In this document: positions 42,943 through 52,140 of the stretch, in pieces
How the letters are laid out: every line of letters starts with the position of its first letter
Numbering within the stretch: position 1 is the stretch's first letter
Assembly (NCBI RefSeq): GCF_001571105.1
Contig: NZ_BCTD01000012.1
Length of the DNA: 64,000 bases
Origin: Azotobacter vinelandii
Lineage (GTDB): Bacteria; Pseudomonadota; Gammaproteobacteria; Pseudomonadales; Pseudomonadaceae
Direction: 5' to 3' (one strand)
Made by a program: the position numbers and the translations under genes
The notes under the pieces: model-generated
What the model was told of the DNA's origin: nothing
The model's input: the letters and a program-made list of their open reading frames with translations, nothing else
The model's database searches: none

Positions 42943-44337
42943 ATGGCTGTATATAACTACGATGTGGTGGTAATCGGCACAGGCCCTGCTGGCGAAGGGG
43001 CAGCGATGAATGCCGTGAAGGCCGGGCGCAAGGTAGCGGTCGTGGATGATCGCCCCCAGGTCGGCGGCAACTGCACCCACCTCGGAACCATTCCCTCCAA
43101 GGCGCTGCGCCACTCGGTGCGGCAGATCATGCAGTACAACAACAATCCGCTGTTCCGCCAGATCGGCGAGCCGCGCTGGTTTTCCTTCGCCGATGTCCTG
43201 AAGAGCGCCGAGCAGGTCATCGCCAAGCAGGTTTCCTCGCGGACCGGCTACTATGCGCGCAACCGTATCGATACCTTCTTCGGGACCGCGAGCTTCTGCG
43301 ACGAGCACACCATCGAGGTCGTCCACCTCAACGGTATGGTGGAAACGCTGGTGGCCAAGCAGTTCGTCATCGCCACCGGGTCGCGTCCCTACCGCCCGGC
43401 CGATGTCGATTTCACCCATCCGCGCATCTACGACAGCGACACCATCCTCAGCCTCGGCCACACGCCGCGCCGGTTGATCATCTACGGAGCGGGGGTGATC
43501 GGCTGCGAATATGCCTCCATCTTCAGTGGGCTGGGCGTGCTGGTCGACCTCATCGACAACCGCGACCAACTGCTCAGTTTCCTCGACGACGAAATCTCCG
43601 ACTCGCTCAGCTACCACCTGCGCAACAACAACGTGCTGATCCGCCACAACGAGGAATACGAGCGTGTCGAAGGCCTGGACAACGGGGTGATCCTGCACCT
43701 CAAGTCCGGCAAGAAGATCAAGGCCGACGCCTTCCTGTGGAGCAACGGCCGTACCGGCAATACCGACAAGCTGGGCCTGGAGAACATCGGTCTCAAGGCC
43801 AATGGTCGCGGACAGATCCAGGTCGACGAGCACTACCGTACCGAAGTCAGCAACATCTATGCCGCTGGTGACGTGATCGGCTGGCCGAGCCTGGCCAGCG
43901 CCGCCTATGACCAGGGTCGTTCGGCCGCGGGCAGTATCACCGAGAACGATAGCTGGCGTTTCGTCGACGACGTGCCGACCGGCATCTACACCATTCCGGA
44001 GATCAGTTCGGTCGGCAAGACCGAGCGCGAACTGACCCAGGCGAAGGTTCCCTACGAGGTCGGCAAGGCCTTCTTCAAGGGCATGGCCCGGGCACAGATC
44101 GCCGTCGAGAAGGCCGGCATGCTGAAGATCCTCTTTCACCGCGAGACGCTGGAAATCCTCGGCGTGCACTGCTTCGGCTATCAGGCTTCGGAAATCGTCC
44201 ATATCGGCCAGGCGATCATGAACCAGAAGGGCGAGGCGAATACCCTCAAGTATTTCATCAACACCACCTTCAACTACCCGACCATGGCCGAGGCCTACCG
44301 GGTGGCGGCCTACGACGGTCTCAATCGGCTTTTTTGA
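42943..44337 (+). CDS. sthA: Soluble pyridine nucleotide transhydrogenase
   Basis: This FAD enzyme transfers reducing equivalents between NADPH and NAD+, usually reoxidising excess NADPH. It has 464 residues. The FAD fold is VVVIGTGPAGEGAA; the redox-disulfide position reads GGNCTHLGTIPSKALRH, with the second cysteine of related flavoproteins replaced, the mark of this family. A second nucleotide fold is LIIYGAGVIGCEYASIF, and the dimer domain ends AEAYRVAAYDGLNRLF. AGGAG is five bases upstream. It is preceded by the terminator-like hairpin. Confidence 0.97.
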   Translation: MAVYNYDVVVIGTGPAGEGAAMNAVKAGRKVAVVDDRPQVGGNCTHLGTIPSKALRHSVRQIMQYNNNPLFRQIGEPRWFSFADVLKSAEQVIAKQVSSRTGYYARNRIDTFFGTASFCDEHTIEVVHLNGMVETLVAKQFVIATGSRPYRPADVDFTHPRIYDSDTILSLGHTPRRLIIYGAGVIGCEYASIFSGLGVLVDLIDNRDQLLSFLDDEISDSLSYHLRNNNVLIRHNEEYERVEGLDNGVILHLKSGKKIKADAFLWSNGRTGNTDKLGLENIGLKANGRGQIQVDEHYRTEVSNIYAAGDVIGWPSLASAAYDQGRSAAGSITENDSWRFVDDVPTGIYTIPEISSVGKTERELTQAKVPYEVGKAFFKGMARAQIAVEKAGMLKILFHRETLEILGVHCFGYQASEIVHIGQAIMNQKGEANTLKYFINTTFNYPTMAEAYRVAAYDGLNRLF

Positions 44338-44341
44338 GAGG

Positions 44342-44370
44342 CTCCGACCGGTGGCCTGAGCCGGTCGGAG
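44342..44370. terminator. Hairpin between convergent sthA and the phosphodiesterase gene
   Basis: CTCCGACCGG (44342-44351) and CCGGTCGGAG (44361-44370) form a perfect 10-bp stem with a 9-base loop. No T-run follows on either strand. Its position between convergent genes suggests a terminator. Confidence 0.55.
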
Positions 44371-44379
44371 GGGACGACT

Positions 44380-45102
44380 TCAGCCTTTCCCAAGGGTGGC
44401 AATGGCCAAACCGGGAAAGTCTGTGATCAGGCTGTCCACCCCGAAATCGGCGAGCCGGCGCATCAGCGCCGGTTCGTTCACCGTCCATACCGATACCCGC
44501 AATCCCATCTGGCGCGCCCTTTTCAAACGCTCCGGGGTACACAGCGTCCAGTTCAGGGCGAGCAGTTCGCAGCCATGGTTGCGAGCCGCCTTCAGCGGAT
44601 CGAGCCAGGCGTATTCGGCGACCAGGCCGCGCGACAGATCGGGTGCCAGCCGGCGCAGGGCGCGCAGGACTTCCCGCGAACTCGAGGTCACCGTGATCCG
44701 CTCGCGCAGTCCGTGGCGCTCGACGAGTTCCTGGATGGCCAGTACGGTGCGCGTCGCGCGTACCCGCGAAGCGCTCTTCACTTCCAGTTGCCAGTGTTCG
44801 AAGTCGCATTTCTCGAAGAGTTCGGCAAGGCGCGGGATGGGGCAGGGCTGTACCCAGCCGGGGCCGCCCTGGCGGGCGTCGATGTTCGCCAGTTCGGCGG
44901 CATCCTGTTCGCTGACCTTGCCGCGGCGACCGGTGGTGCGCTTCAGGGTCGGATCGTGGATGACCATCAGTTCGCCGTCGCGAGACAGGTGCAGATCGAG
45001 TTCGCAGCGTCGTACGCCATGTTCGAGACAGCGCTGGAAGCCGACTAGAGTGTTTTCCGGGGCTTCGCCCTTGGCGCCGCGGTGGCCGTAGATGAGAGTC
45101 AC
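44380..45102 (-). CDS. Glycerophosphodiester phosphodiesterase (cytoplasmic, UgpQ-like)
   Basis: This 240-residue protein hydrolyses glycerophosphodiesters to glycerol-3-phosphate and an alcohol. The GDPD barrel has GHRGAKGEAPENT at residue 6, CELDLHLSRDGELMVIHD near residue 35, LEVKSA near residue 106 and the final VWTVNEP and GVDSLITDFPG. No signal peptide is present with the GTG start 45102 (VTLIYGHRG), which has AAAGGA upstream; a longer frame upstream is implausible. It is a single gene, divergent from lolC. Confidence 0.9.
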   Translation of the reverse strand: MTLIYGHRGAKGEAPENTLVGFQRCLEHGVRRCELDLHLSRDGELMVIHDPTLKRTTGRRGKVSEQDAAELANIDARQGGPGWVQPCPIPRLAELFEKCDFEHWQLEVKSASRVRATRTVLAIQELVERHGLRERITVTSSSREVLRALRRLAPDLSRGLVAEYAWLDPLKAARNHGCELLALNWTLCTPERLKRARQMGLRVSVWTVNEPALMRRLADFGVDSLITDFPGLAIATLGKG

Positions 45103-45230
45103 TATGGGTCCTTTCGGAGCGGTTTCGCTCTGCGTGGTTGAGGGGGCGAAAGCGGGGCGGGAGCCTGCGCGCAGGGCGGGCAATTTCCGATGCCATCCGT
45201 CGCGGCGATACGGTAGTATGCGCGGCGATT

Positions 45231-45244
45231 CCATGTCGACATGG
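45231..45244. promoter_or_regulatory. 14-bp perfect palindrome upstream of lolC
   Basis: CCATGTCGACATGG lies in the 247-bp divergent region between the phosphodiesterase gene and lolCDE. TAGTAT just to its left (45214-45219) could be a -10, but no -35 fits. The rest of the region shows no gene. Operator function is only suggested by symmetry. Confidence 0.35.
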
Positions 45245-45349
45245 CATCTCCCAGGCCAACTGCCGGCCCCGAGTTTAACAGTTGGGCTCGGCCTTCAGGT
45301 TCCGCCGGGTGGCGCTTTTCCTTTCGCCGACGATAACGATTTCCTCGCT

Positions 45350-46600
45350 ATGTTCAGACCGCTGTCCGTCTTCATCGGCTTGCGCTACACAGGTGCCAAG
45401 CGGCGCAACCATTTCGTCTCCTTCATTTCCCTGACCTCGATGATCGGCTTGGCCTTGGGCGTGCTGGTGATGATCGTGGTGCTGTCGGTGATGAACGGTT
45501 TCGACCACGAGATGCGCACTCGGGTGCTCGGCATGGTCCCGCACGCGACCATCGAAAGTCCGGTGCCGATCGACGACTGGCGCAGCCTGGCGGCGCAGGC
45601 ACGGACGCATCCGCAGGTCGTCGCGGTGGCGCCCTTCACCCAGGTGCAGGGGCTCCTGACCCATGACGGCCAGGTACAGAAGGTGCTGATCAACGCCGTC
45701 GATCCCGCTCTCGAACCCCACGTATCGATCATCGGCGACTTCTTTCGCCAGGGCGGCTTGGCGGCGTTGCAGCCGGGCGGGTTCGGCATCCTCATCGGCG
45801 ACAAGGCCGCTGCCAAGCTGGGTGTCGGCATCGGCGACCGGGTCACCTTCATCGCTCCCGAGGTGGCGGTGACCCCGGCCGGCATGTTTCCTCGAATGAA
45901 GCGCTTCACCGTGCAGGGGATCTTCCATGTCGGCGCCGGCGAGCTGGACGGCTACGTGGCCATGGCCCATCTCGACGACATCGGGCGGCTGCAGCGCTGG
46001 AAAAGCGGCCAGGTCCAGGGCCTGCGGCTCAGGTTCGCCGACCTGTTCCAGGCGCCGCGGACCGCCTGGGCGATAGCGGAGCGGCTGAAGGGCGGAGATT
46101 TCTACGCCCGCGACTGGACGCGCAGCCACGGCAATCTGTACCAGGCGATCCGCATGGAAAAGAACATGATCGGCCTGCTGCTGCTGCTGATCGTCGCGGT
46201 GGCGGCGTTCAATATCATTTCCACGCTGGTGATGGTGGTCACCGACAAGAAGGGCGATATCGCCATCCTGCGTACCCTGGGCGCCACGCCGGCGCAGATC
46301 ATGGCCACCTTCATGGTGCAGGGCACGGTGATCGGCGTGATCGGCACTCTGATAGGTGGCGCCCTGGGCATTCTCGCCGCGCTCAACATCGGCAGCTGGA
46401 TCGCTGCCCTCGAGGGGCTGCTGGGCCACAAGTTCCTCAGTGCGGACGTTTATTTCATCGATTACCTGCCTTCGCAACTGATGGGCGAGGACGTGCTGCT
46501 GGTCTGTGGGGCGGCCCTGTCGCTGAGTTTCCTCGCCACCCTGTATCCGGCCTGGCGCGCCGCGCGTACCCGGCCCGCGGAGGCCCTGCGTTATGAGTGA
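45350..46600 (+). CDS. lolC: Lipoprotein-releasing ABC permease LolC
   Basis: LolC is an inner-membrane subunit of the LolCDE transporter that releases outer-membrane lipoproteins to LolA. It has 416 residues: TM1 near residues 24-48 after FRPLSVFIGLRYTGAKRRNHF (given here in part), a large periplasmic domain, and three C-terminal helices (RMEKNMIGLLLLLIVAVAAF; MVQGTVIGVIGTLIG). The start lacks a Shine-Dalgarno sequence (TTCCTCGCT precedes ATG). It overlaps lolD by eight bases. A LolC/LolE pair is present rather than the single LolF found in some bacteria. Confidence 0.93.
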   Translation: MFRPLSVFIGLRYTGAKRRNHFVSFISLTSMIGLALGVLVMIVVLSVMNGFDHEMRTRVLGMVPHATIESPVPIDDWRSLAAQARTHPQVVAVAPFTQVQGLLTHDGQVQKVLINAVDPALEPHVSIIGDFFRQGGLAALQPGGFGILIGDKAAAKLGVGIGDRVTFIAPEVAVTPAGMFPRMKRFTVQGIFHVGAGELDGYVAMAHLDDIGRLQRWKSGQVQGLRLRFADLFQAPRTAWAIAERLKGGDFYARDWTRSHGNLYQAIRMEKNMIGLLLLLIVAVAAFNIISTLVMVVTDKKGDIAILRTLGATPAQIMATFMVQGTVIGVIGTLIGGALGILAALNIGSWIAALEGLLGHKFLSADVYFIDYLPSQLMGEDVLLVCGAALSLSFLATLYPAWRAARTRPAEALRYE

Positions 46601-47291
46601 CATTGCCATGAAAGATCAGGCCGTTCTCAGTTGTCGTAACCTGGGCAAGCGCTACGAGGAGGGCCCGCAGTCGGTGGTGGTGCTTTCCGGCCTGGAGCTG
46701 GACCTGCAGCCGGGCGAGCGGGTGGCCATCGTCGGCAGTTCGGGTTCCGGCAAGAGCACCCTGCTCAATCTGCTCGGTGGCCTGGACACGCCCAGCGAGG
46801 GCAGCGTGTGGCTGGCCGGCGAGGAGCTCTCGGCGCTCAGCGAGAAGGCGCGGGGCCTGCTGCGCAACCGCGCGTTGGGCTTCGTCTATCAGTTCCATCA
46901 CCTGTTGCCGGAGTTCACCGCTCTGGAAAACGTCTGCATGCCCCTGTTGATCGCCAGGGTGGCGATTCCCGAGGCGCGCCAGCGGGCCGCCGCGCTGCTC
47001 GAGCGGGTCGGCCTGGGCCATCGTCTCAGGCACAAGCCGGCGGAACTCTCCGGCGGCGAGCGCCAGCGCGTGGCGATCGCCCGGGCCCTGGCCAACCGGC
47101 CGGGCCTGGTGTTGCTCGACGAGCCGACCGGCAATCTCGACCAGCACACCGCCCAGGGTATCCAGGAGTTGATGCTGGAGCTCAGCATCTCCCTGCAAAC
47201 GGCTTTCCTGGTGGTGACGCACGATCTCCAACTGGCCCGCCAGATGGACCGGATACTGCGTCTCGAAGACGGTCGGCTGGTCGCGGAGTGA
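46593..47291 (+). CDS. lolD: Lipoprotein-releasing ABC ATPase LolD
   Basis: LolD is the ATPase that drives lipoprotein extraction. It has 232 residues, with Walker A GSSGSGKST near residue 48, the Q-loop/LolD motif FVYQFHHLLPEFTALENV, signature LSGGERQR, Walker B GLVLLDEPTGNLD and the switch histidine in VVTHD. It starts inside lolC and ends two bases before lolE. Confidence 0.96.
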   Translation: MSDIAMKDQAVLSCRNLGKRYEEGPQSVVVLSGLELDLQPGERVAIVGSSGSGKSTLLNLLGGLDTPSEGSVWLAGEELSALSEKARGLLRNRALGFVYQFHHLLPEFTALENVCMPLLIARVAIPEARQRAAALLERVGLGHRLRHKPAELSGGERQRVAIARALANRPGLVLLDEPTGNLDQHTAQGIQELMLELSISLQTAFLVVTHDLQLARQMDRILRLEDGRLVAE

Positions 47292-47293
47292 GC

Positions 47294-48538
47294 ATGTTTC
47301 GTCCCCTCGCGGTTTATATCGGTGCCCGCTATACCCGGGCCAAACGGCGCAACCACTACATTTCCTTCATCTCGCTGACCTCGATGCTCGGTCTCGCCCT
47401 CGGCGTGCTGGCGATGATCGTGGTGCTGTCGGTCATGAACGGTTTCCAGAAGGAGATGAGTTCACGGATTCTCGGCATGGTGCCGCATGCCGCCATCGTC
47501 GGCGCACAGCCGCTCGACGACTGGCGTTCCCTGGCCGGAACGGCGCTGGCCAATCCGCAGGTACGGGCCGTGGCGCCGCTCACCGAGCTGGACGGGATGC
47601 TGTCCTACAAGGGGACGATGCAGCCGATTCAGGTCCAGGGGATCGATCCCTTCGAGGAGCCGAAGGTGTCCATAATCGCCGACCACCTGCAGCAGGGCCG
47701 TCTGACCGACTTGGCGCCCGGCGAGTTCGGCACGATCATCGGCGAGATCACCGCGCGACGCTTCGCTCTGCAGGTCGGCGACAAGCTGACCTTGATCGTT
47801 CCCGAGCTGAACGGCGCTTCGGGCAGCGTCACCCCGCGCATGCAGCGGCTCAGCGTGGTCGGGATCTTCAAGATAGGCGCCGAACTGGACGGCTCGCTGG
47901 CGCTGATTCATGTCGCCGATGCGGCGCACCTGATGCGCTGGCAGCCCGGGCAGGTACAGGGTGTGCGTCTGGCGCTGAAGGATCTGTACCAGGCGCCGAA
48001 GGTGGCGGGCGGAATCGCCGGCGAGCTCGGCGCGGCCTATCGCGCCGTCGACTGGACGCAGACCCAGGGTAGCCTGTTCAGTGCCATGCAGATGGAAAAG
48101 ACCATGATCGGGCTGCTGCTGTTGCTGATCGTCGCAGTGGCAGCATTCAACATCGTCGCCACCCTGATCATGGTGGTCGCCGACAAGGGCGCAGACATCG
48201 CCATCCTGCGCACCCTGGGCGCCACGCCGGGGCAGATCATGGCGATCTTCATGGTGCAGGGCTCGGTGATCGGGGCGTTCGGCATCCTGATCGGCGCCGT
48301 GTTGGGCATGATAGTAGCGTTGAACGTCAGCGATCTGATCGGCTGGCTGGAGTCGGTCAGCGGCCGACAGATCCTCAGCTCGGACATCTATTTCGTCAGC
48401 TACCTACCGTCCGACCTGCAGATGCTGGATGTGGCGCTGGTCTGCACGGCCGCTCTCGTCCTGAGTTTTCTCGCCACCCTCTATCCGTCCTGGCGTGCCG
48501 CCCGCACCCAGCCGGCCGAGGCCCTGCGCTACGAGTGA
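47294..48538 (+). CDS. lolE: Lipoprotein-releasing ABC permease LolE
   Basis: LolE is the second permease of the complex. It has 414 residues and is closely similar to LolC (TRAKRRNHYISFISLTSMLG; MEKTMIGLLLLLIVAVAAFN; TLYPSWRAARTQPAEALRYE). It is assigned LolE rather than LolC by gene order, and is the last gene of the operon. Confidence 0.92.
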   Translation: MFRPLAVYIGARYTRAKRRNHYISFISLTSMLGLALGVLAMIVVLSVMNGFQKEMSSRILGMVPHAAIVGAQPLDDWRSLAGTALANPQVRAVAPLTELDGMLSYKGTMQPIQVQGIDPFEEPKVSIIADHLQQGRLTDLAPGEFGTIIGEITARRFALQVGDKLTLIVPELNGASGSVTPRMQRLSVVGIFKIGAELDGSLALIHVADAAHLMRWQPGQVQGVRLALKDLYQAPKVAGGIAGELGAAYRAVDWTQTQGSLFSAMQMEKTMIGLLLLLIVAVAAFNIVATLIMVVADKGADIAILRTLGATPGQIMAIFMVQGSVIGAFGILIGAVLGMIVALNVSDLIGWLESVSGRQILSSDIYFVSYLPSDLQMLDVALVCTAALVLSFLATLYPSWRAARTQPAEALRYE

Positions 48539-48562
48539 TGGGCCGAGCGGCGCTGCCTTGCC

Positions 48563-49090
48563 TCAGGGCTGGGGATTGCGCCGTCTTTCCTGACGCTTGC
48601 GCCAGTTGTGGCGGACCCACCAGCGCCAGAACAGCATGGTCGCGAAGTAACCGACGACGCCGAGCACGACGCCGGTGATGAACGAGCCAACCAGGATCGG
48701 CTCCCACAGGGTGGCTATCCGTTCGCTGATCCAGGCCATGCTCAGTTCGCTGGGCAGGGTTATCGGCGGGGTGTCCAGAACCCAACTGCCGACCTTGTAG
48801 GTACAGTAGAACACCGGCGGCATGGTGATGGGGTTGGTCAGCCAGACCAGGCCGATGGCGATCGGCAGGTTGGCCCGCACTGGAATGGCCAGGCCGGCGG
48901 CGAGAAGCATCTGCATCGGGATCGGTATGAAGGCGCTGAAAAGACCGACGAGCATGGCGCGCGATACCGAGTGGCGGTTCAGGTGCCAGAGGTTGGGGTC
49001 GTGGATCAGGGTGCCCAAAAAGCGCAGGGATTTGTGTTCCCTGATGCTATCCGGATGCGGCATGTAGCGCTTAAAGATGCGACGGGGCAT
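48563..49090 (-). CDS. DUF2062 membrane protein
   Basis: This 175-residue protein has a basic N-terminus, then helices at about 47-72 (AMLVGLFSAFIPIPMQMLLAAG), 76-96 with the conserved LTNPITMPPVFY, and 132-155. The C-terminus is very basic (WRKRQERRRNPQP). DUF2062 has no known function. It is convergent with lolE and divergent from comEC, as in other pseudomonads. Confidence 0.85.
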   Translation of the reverse strand: MPRRIFKRYMPHPDSIREHKSLRFLGTLIHDPNLWHLNRHSVSRAMLVGLFSAFIPIPMQMLLAAGLAIPVRANLPIAIGLVWLTNPITMPPVFYCTYKVGSWVLDTPPITLPSELSMAWISERIATLWEPILVGSFITGVVLGVVGYFATMLFWRWWVRHNWRKRQERRRNPQP

Positions 49091-49210
49091 GGCGACACTC
49101 GGCAGTTCGAAGCGCCAGTATTATGCATGCATTGATGACGGCCCGCTGTAGGTATTGTGTCTGCCGATTCCGCTGGCCGTTCCGACGAATCGATTGCGGA
49201 GTCGTCTCGA

Positions 49211-51436
49211 ATGTTGCGCACAGGGATGTTGGCGCTCACCGCAGGTCTGCTCGTCCTGCGTTTCCTTCCGGCCCTACCGCCCTGGTGGCTGTGGTCGCCG
49301 ATGGCGCTGGGCGCTGCGATCCTTCTGGCGGCGCGTCGCTATTCGCCGGCGCTCTTTCTCTTCGGTCTCGGCTGGGCCTGCCTGTCGGCGCACTGGGCGC
49401 TGGAGGAACGGTTGCCTGTCGAACTCGATGGTCGCACCCTGTGGCTGGAGGGGCTGGTGGTCGGTCTGCCGGCGCGCATCGACGGCACGCTGCATTTCCA
49501 ACTGGAGGAGGCCTCTTCCCGGCGCGCCGAACTGCCCGGGCGACTGCGCCTGGCGTGGCACGCCGGGCCGGAGGTCCGCGCCGGGGAGCGCTGGCGCCTG
49601 GCGGTCAGCCTCAAGCGTCCGCGCGGCCTGGTCAACCCGCAGGGTTTCGATTACGAGGCCTGGCTGCTGGCCCAGCGGATCGGCGCCACCGGGACGGTGA
49701 AAGCGGGAGAGCGACTCGGAACGCCGGAAAACGCCGACGGTTGGCGCGATTCCCTGCGCCAGCGCCTGCTGCAGGTCGATGCCCATGGCCGTGAGGGCGC
49801 GCTCGCCGCGCTGGTGATGGGCGACGCGTCCGGGCTGAGCGTGGCGGACTGGAAGCTCCTGCAGGATACCGGCACCGTGCATCTGATGGTGATCTCCGGC
49901 CAGCATGTCGGCCTGCTTGCCGGCCTGGTCTACGGGCTGGTGGTCCTGCTGGCGAGATTTGGCCTGTGGCCGGGTTTTCTGCCCTGGTTGCCCTGTGCCT
50001 GCGGCCTGGCCTTCGCCACCGCGCTCGGTTATGGCTGGCTGGCCGGCTTCGGGGTACCAGTACAGCGGGCCTGCGCCATGCTCGCCGTGGTGCTGTTCTG
50101 GCGCCTGCGTTTCCGCCACCTGGGTCTCTGGCTACCCATCCTGCTGGCGCTGGACGGCGTACTGCTGCTCGAGCCCCTGGCCAGCCTGCAGCCGGGGTTC
50201 TGGCTGTCGTTCGGTGCGGTGGTGATCCTCGTCCTGGCCTTCGGCGGCCGGCTGGGTGCCTGGTCGTGGCGGCAGACCCTGTGGCGAGCGCAGTGGACCA
50301 GTGCGCTGGGACTGCTACCGTTGTTGCTGGCCTTGGGCCTGCCGATCAGTCTCAGCGGTCCGTTGGCCAATCTGGTCGCGGTACCCTGGGTCGGTTTCGC
50401 GGTGGTCCCGCTGGCTCTGCTCGGAACCCTGCTGCTGCCCTTGCCGGCAATGGGCGAGGGCCTTCTCTGGCTGGCCGGCGCCTTGCTGGAGACGCTGTTT
50501 CGGCTGCTCGGCGAGATCGCCGGCGCCGTACCGGCCTGGCTGCCCCACGCGGTGCCGGTCTGGGGCTGGCTGCTGGCGCTGCTCGGGACCCTGCTGATCC
50601 TGCTGCCGGCGGGAGTGCCGCTGCGTGTCCCGGGACTGGCGCTGCTGCTGCCCCTGGCATTTCCGCCGCAGGAGCGAATCCCGCAGGCACGGGCCGATGT
50701 CTGGCTGCTGGATGTCGGGCAGGGCCTTGCCGTGCTTGTGCGTACCCGCGGGCACGACCTGCTCTATGATGCTGGGCCGCGTTTCGGCGATTTCGATCTG
50801 GGCGAGCGCGTGGTCCTGCCTTCGCTGCGCAATCTCGGCGTGGGCCGCCTGGATCGCCTGCTGCTCAGCCATGCCGATGGCGACCACGCCGGTGGCGCCC
50901 TGGCCGTGCGGCGCGCTCTGCCGGTGGGCGAGGTCGTCGCCGGCGAGGCGCAGGCGCAATCGGCGGCGCTCGCCGCGCAGCCTTGCGCCCGTCGCGCCTG
51001 GCAGTGGGATGGTGTGCGTTTCGCCACCTGGCACTGGACGGCCGTGCAAGAGGGCAATCGGGCTTCCTGCGTGCTGCTGGTCGAGGCCGCCGGCGAGCGC
51101 CTGCTGCTGACCGGCGATATCGATGCCGCAGCCGAGCGGGCACTGCTCGACAGCCACCCGGAGTGGCGCGCCGACTGGCTGCTGGCGCCTCACCACGGCA
51201 GCCGCAGTTCGTCTTCGCCGGCTCTGCTCAAGGCCCTGGCGCCGCGCGCGGTGCTGATCTCGCGCGGCTGGAACAACGGCTTCGGCCATCCCCATGCGCA
51301 GGTCGTGGAGCGTTACCGGAAGCTGCCGGCCGTGATTCACGATACTGCGCGCCAGGGGGCCCTGCGGTTTCGCCTGGGCGACTGGGGCCGGGCGCGCGGG
51401 CTGCGCGAAGAGCCCCGCTTCTGGCGGGAAAAATGA
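49211..51436 (+). CDS. comEC: DNA internalisation channel ComEC/Rec2
   Basis: ComEC conducts single-stranded DNA across the inner membrane during transformation. It has 741 residues. N-terminal helices and a DUF4131 region come first. The competence domain (about 190-450) contains MVISGQHVGLLAGLVYGL and GFGVPVQRACAMLA. The C-terminal metallo-beta-lactamase-like domain has DVGQGLAVLVRT, HADGDHAGGA and APHHGSRSSSS. GGAG lies nine bases before ATG 49211; a GTG at 49157 would add 18 residues. No other competence genes are nearby. Confidence 0.92.
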   Translation: MLRTGMLALTAGLLVLRFLPALPPWWLWSPMALGAAILLAARRYSPALFLFGLGWACLSAHWALEERLPVELDGRTLWLEGLVVGLPARIDGTLHFQLEEASSRRAELPGRLRLAWHAGPEVRAGERWRLAVSLKRPRGLVNPQGFDYEAWLLAQRIGATGTVKAGERLGTPENADGWRDSLRQRLLQVDAHGREGALAALVMGDASGLSVADWKLLQDTGTVHLMVISGQHVGLLAGLVYGLVVLLARFGLWPGFLPWLPCACGLAFATALGYGWLAGFGVPVQRACAMLAVVLFWRLRFRHLGLWLPILLALDGVLLLEPLASLQPGFWLSFGAVVILVLAFGGRLGAWSWRQTLWRAQWTSALGLLPLLLALGLPISLSGPLANLVAVPWVGFAVVPLALLGTLLLPLPAMGEGLLWLAGALLETLFRLLGEIAGAVPAWLPHAVPVWGWLLALLGTLLILLPAGVPLRVPGLALLLPLAFPPQERIPQARADVWLLDVGQGLAVLVRTRGHDLLYDAGPRFGDFDLGERVVLPSLRNLGVGRLDRLLLSHADGDHAGGALAVRRALPVGEVVAGEAQAQSAALAAQPCARRAWQWDGVRFATWHWTAVQEGNRASCVLLVEAAGERLLLTGDIDAAAERALLDSHPEWRADWLLAPHHGSRSSSSPALLKALAPRAVLISRGWNNGFGHPHAQVVERYRKLPAVIHDTARQGALRFRLGDWGRARGLREEPRFWREK

Positions 51437-51507
51437 GACGACTGCCGTCGGCGAGCAGGTACGCCTGTGCTAGAGTTGCGCCACTTTTTCCAAGGGGATT
51501 TGCCACC

Positions 51508-52140
51508 GTGTGGGAGCTTGTCAAAGCGGGCGGCTGGATGATGCTGCCGATCGTTCTCTGTTCCATCGTCGCCCTCGCCATCATCATCGAGCGTCTCTGG
51601 AGCCTCCGGCCTGGCCGGGTGACTCCGCCGAATCTGCTCGGACAGGTCTGGCGCTGGATACAGGACAAGCAACTGAATGGCGACAAGCTCAAGGAACTGC
51701 GGGCGGGTTCCCCGCTGGGACAGATCCTCGCGGCGGGGCTGGCCAATTCCAAGCATGGCCGGGAGGTCATGAAGGAGTGCATCGAGGAAGCGGCGGCGCG
51801 CGTCATCCATGATCTGGAGCGCTACCTCAATGCGCTCGGTACCATCGCCGGCATCGCCCCCTTGCTCGGTTTGCTCGGCACCGTGCTGGGCATGATCGAG
51901 ATTTTCAGCAGTTTCATGGGGTCCGGGATGGCCAATGCCTCGCAGCTCGCCGGCGGTATCTCCACGGCGCTGATCACCACCGCCGCCGGTCTGTTCGTGG
52001 CGATTCCCGCGCTGTTCTTCCATCGTTATCTGCAACGGCGCGTCGATGAACTGGTGGTCGGCATGGAACAGGAGGCGATCAAGCTGGTGGAGGTGCTGCA
52101 GGGCGATCGCGAGGTCGATCTCAACGGGGGAAGGGCGTGA
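51508..52140 (+). CDS. ExbB/TolQ-family proton channel subunit
   Basis: This 210-residue protein has three transmembrane helices (about 11-28, 113-140 and 157-180) with ALGTIAGIAPLLGLLGTVLGMIEIF and STALITTAAGLFVAIPAL, the MotA/TolQ/ExbB core. With ExbD it forms a proton-driven motor that energises an outer-membrane or periplasmic partner. AAGGGGA lies ten bases before the GTG start. It overlaps exbD by four bases. No tonB or tolA gene is adjacent. Confidence 0.92.
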   Translation: MWELVKAGGWMMLPIVLCSIVALAIIIERLWSLRPGRVTPPNLLGQVWRWIQDKQLNGDKLKELRAGSPLGQILAAGLANSKHGREVMKECIEEAAARVIHDLERYLNALGTIAGIAPLLGLLGTVLGMIEIFSSFMGSGMANASQLAGGISTALITTAAGLFVAIPALFFHRYLQRRVDELVVGMEQEAIKLVEVLQGDREVDLNGGRA

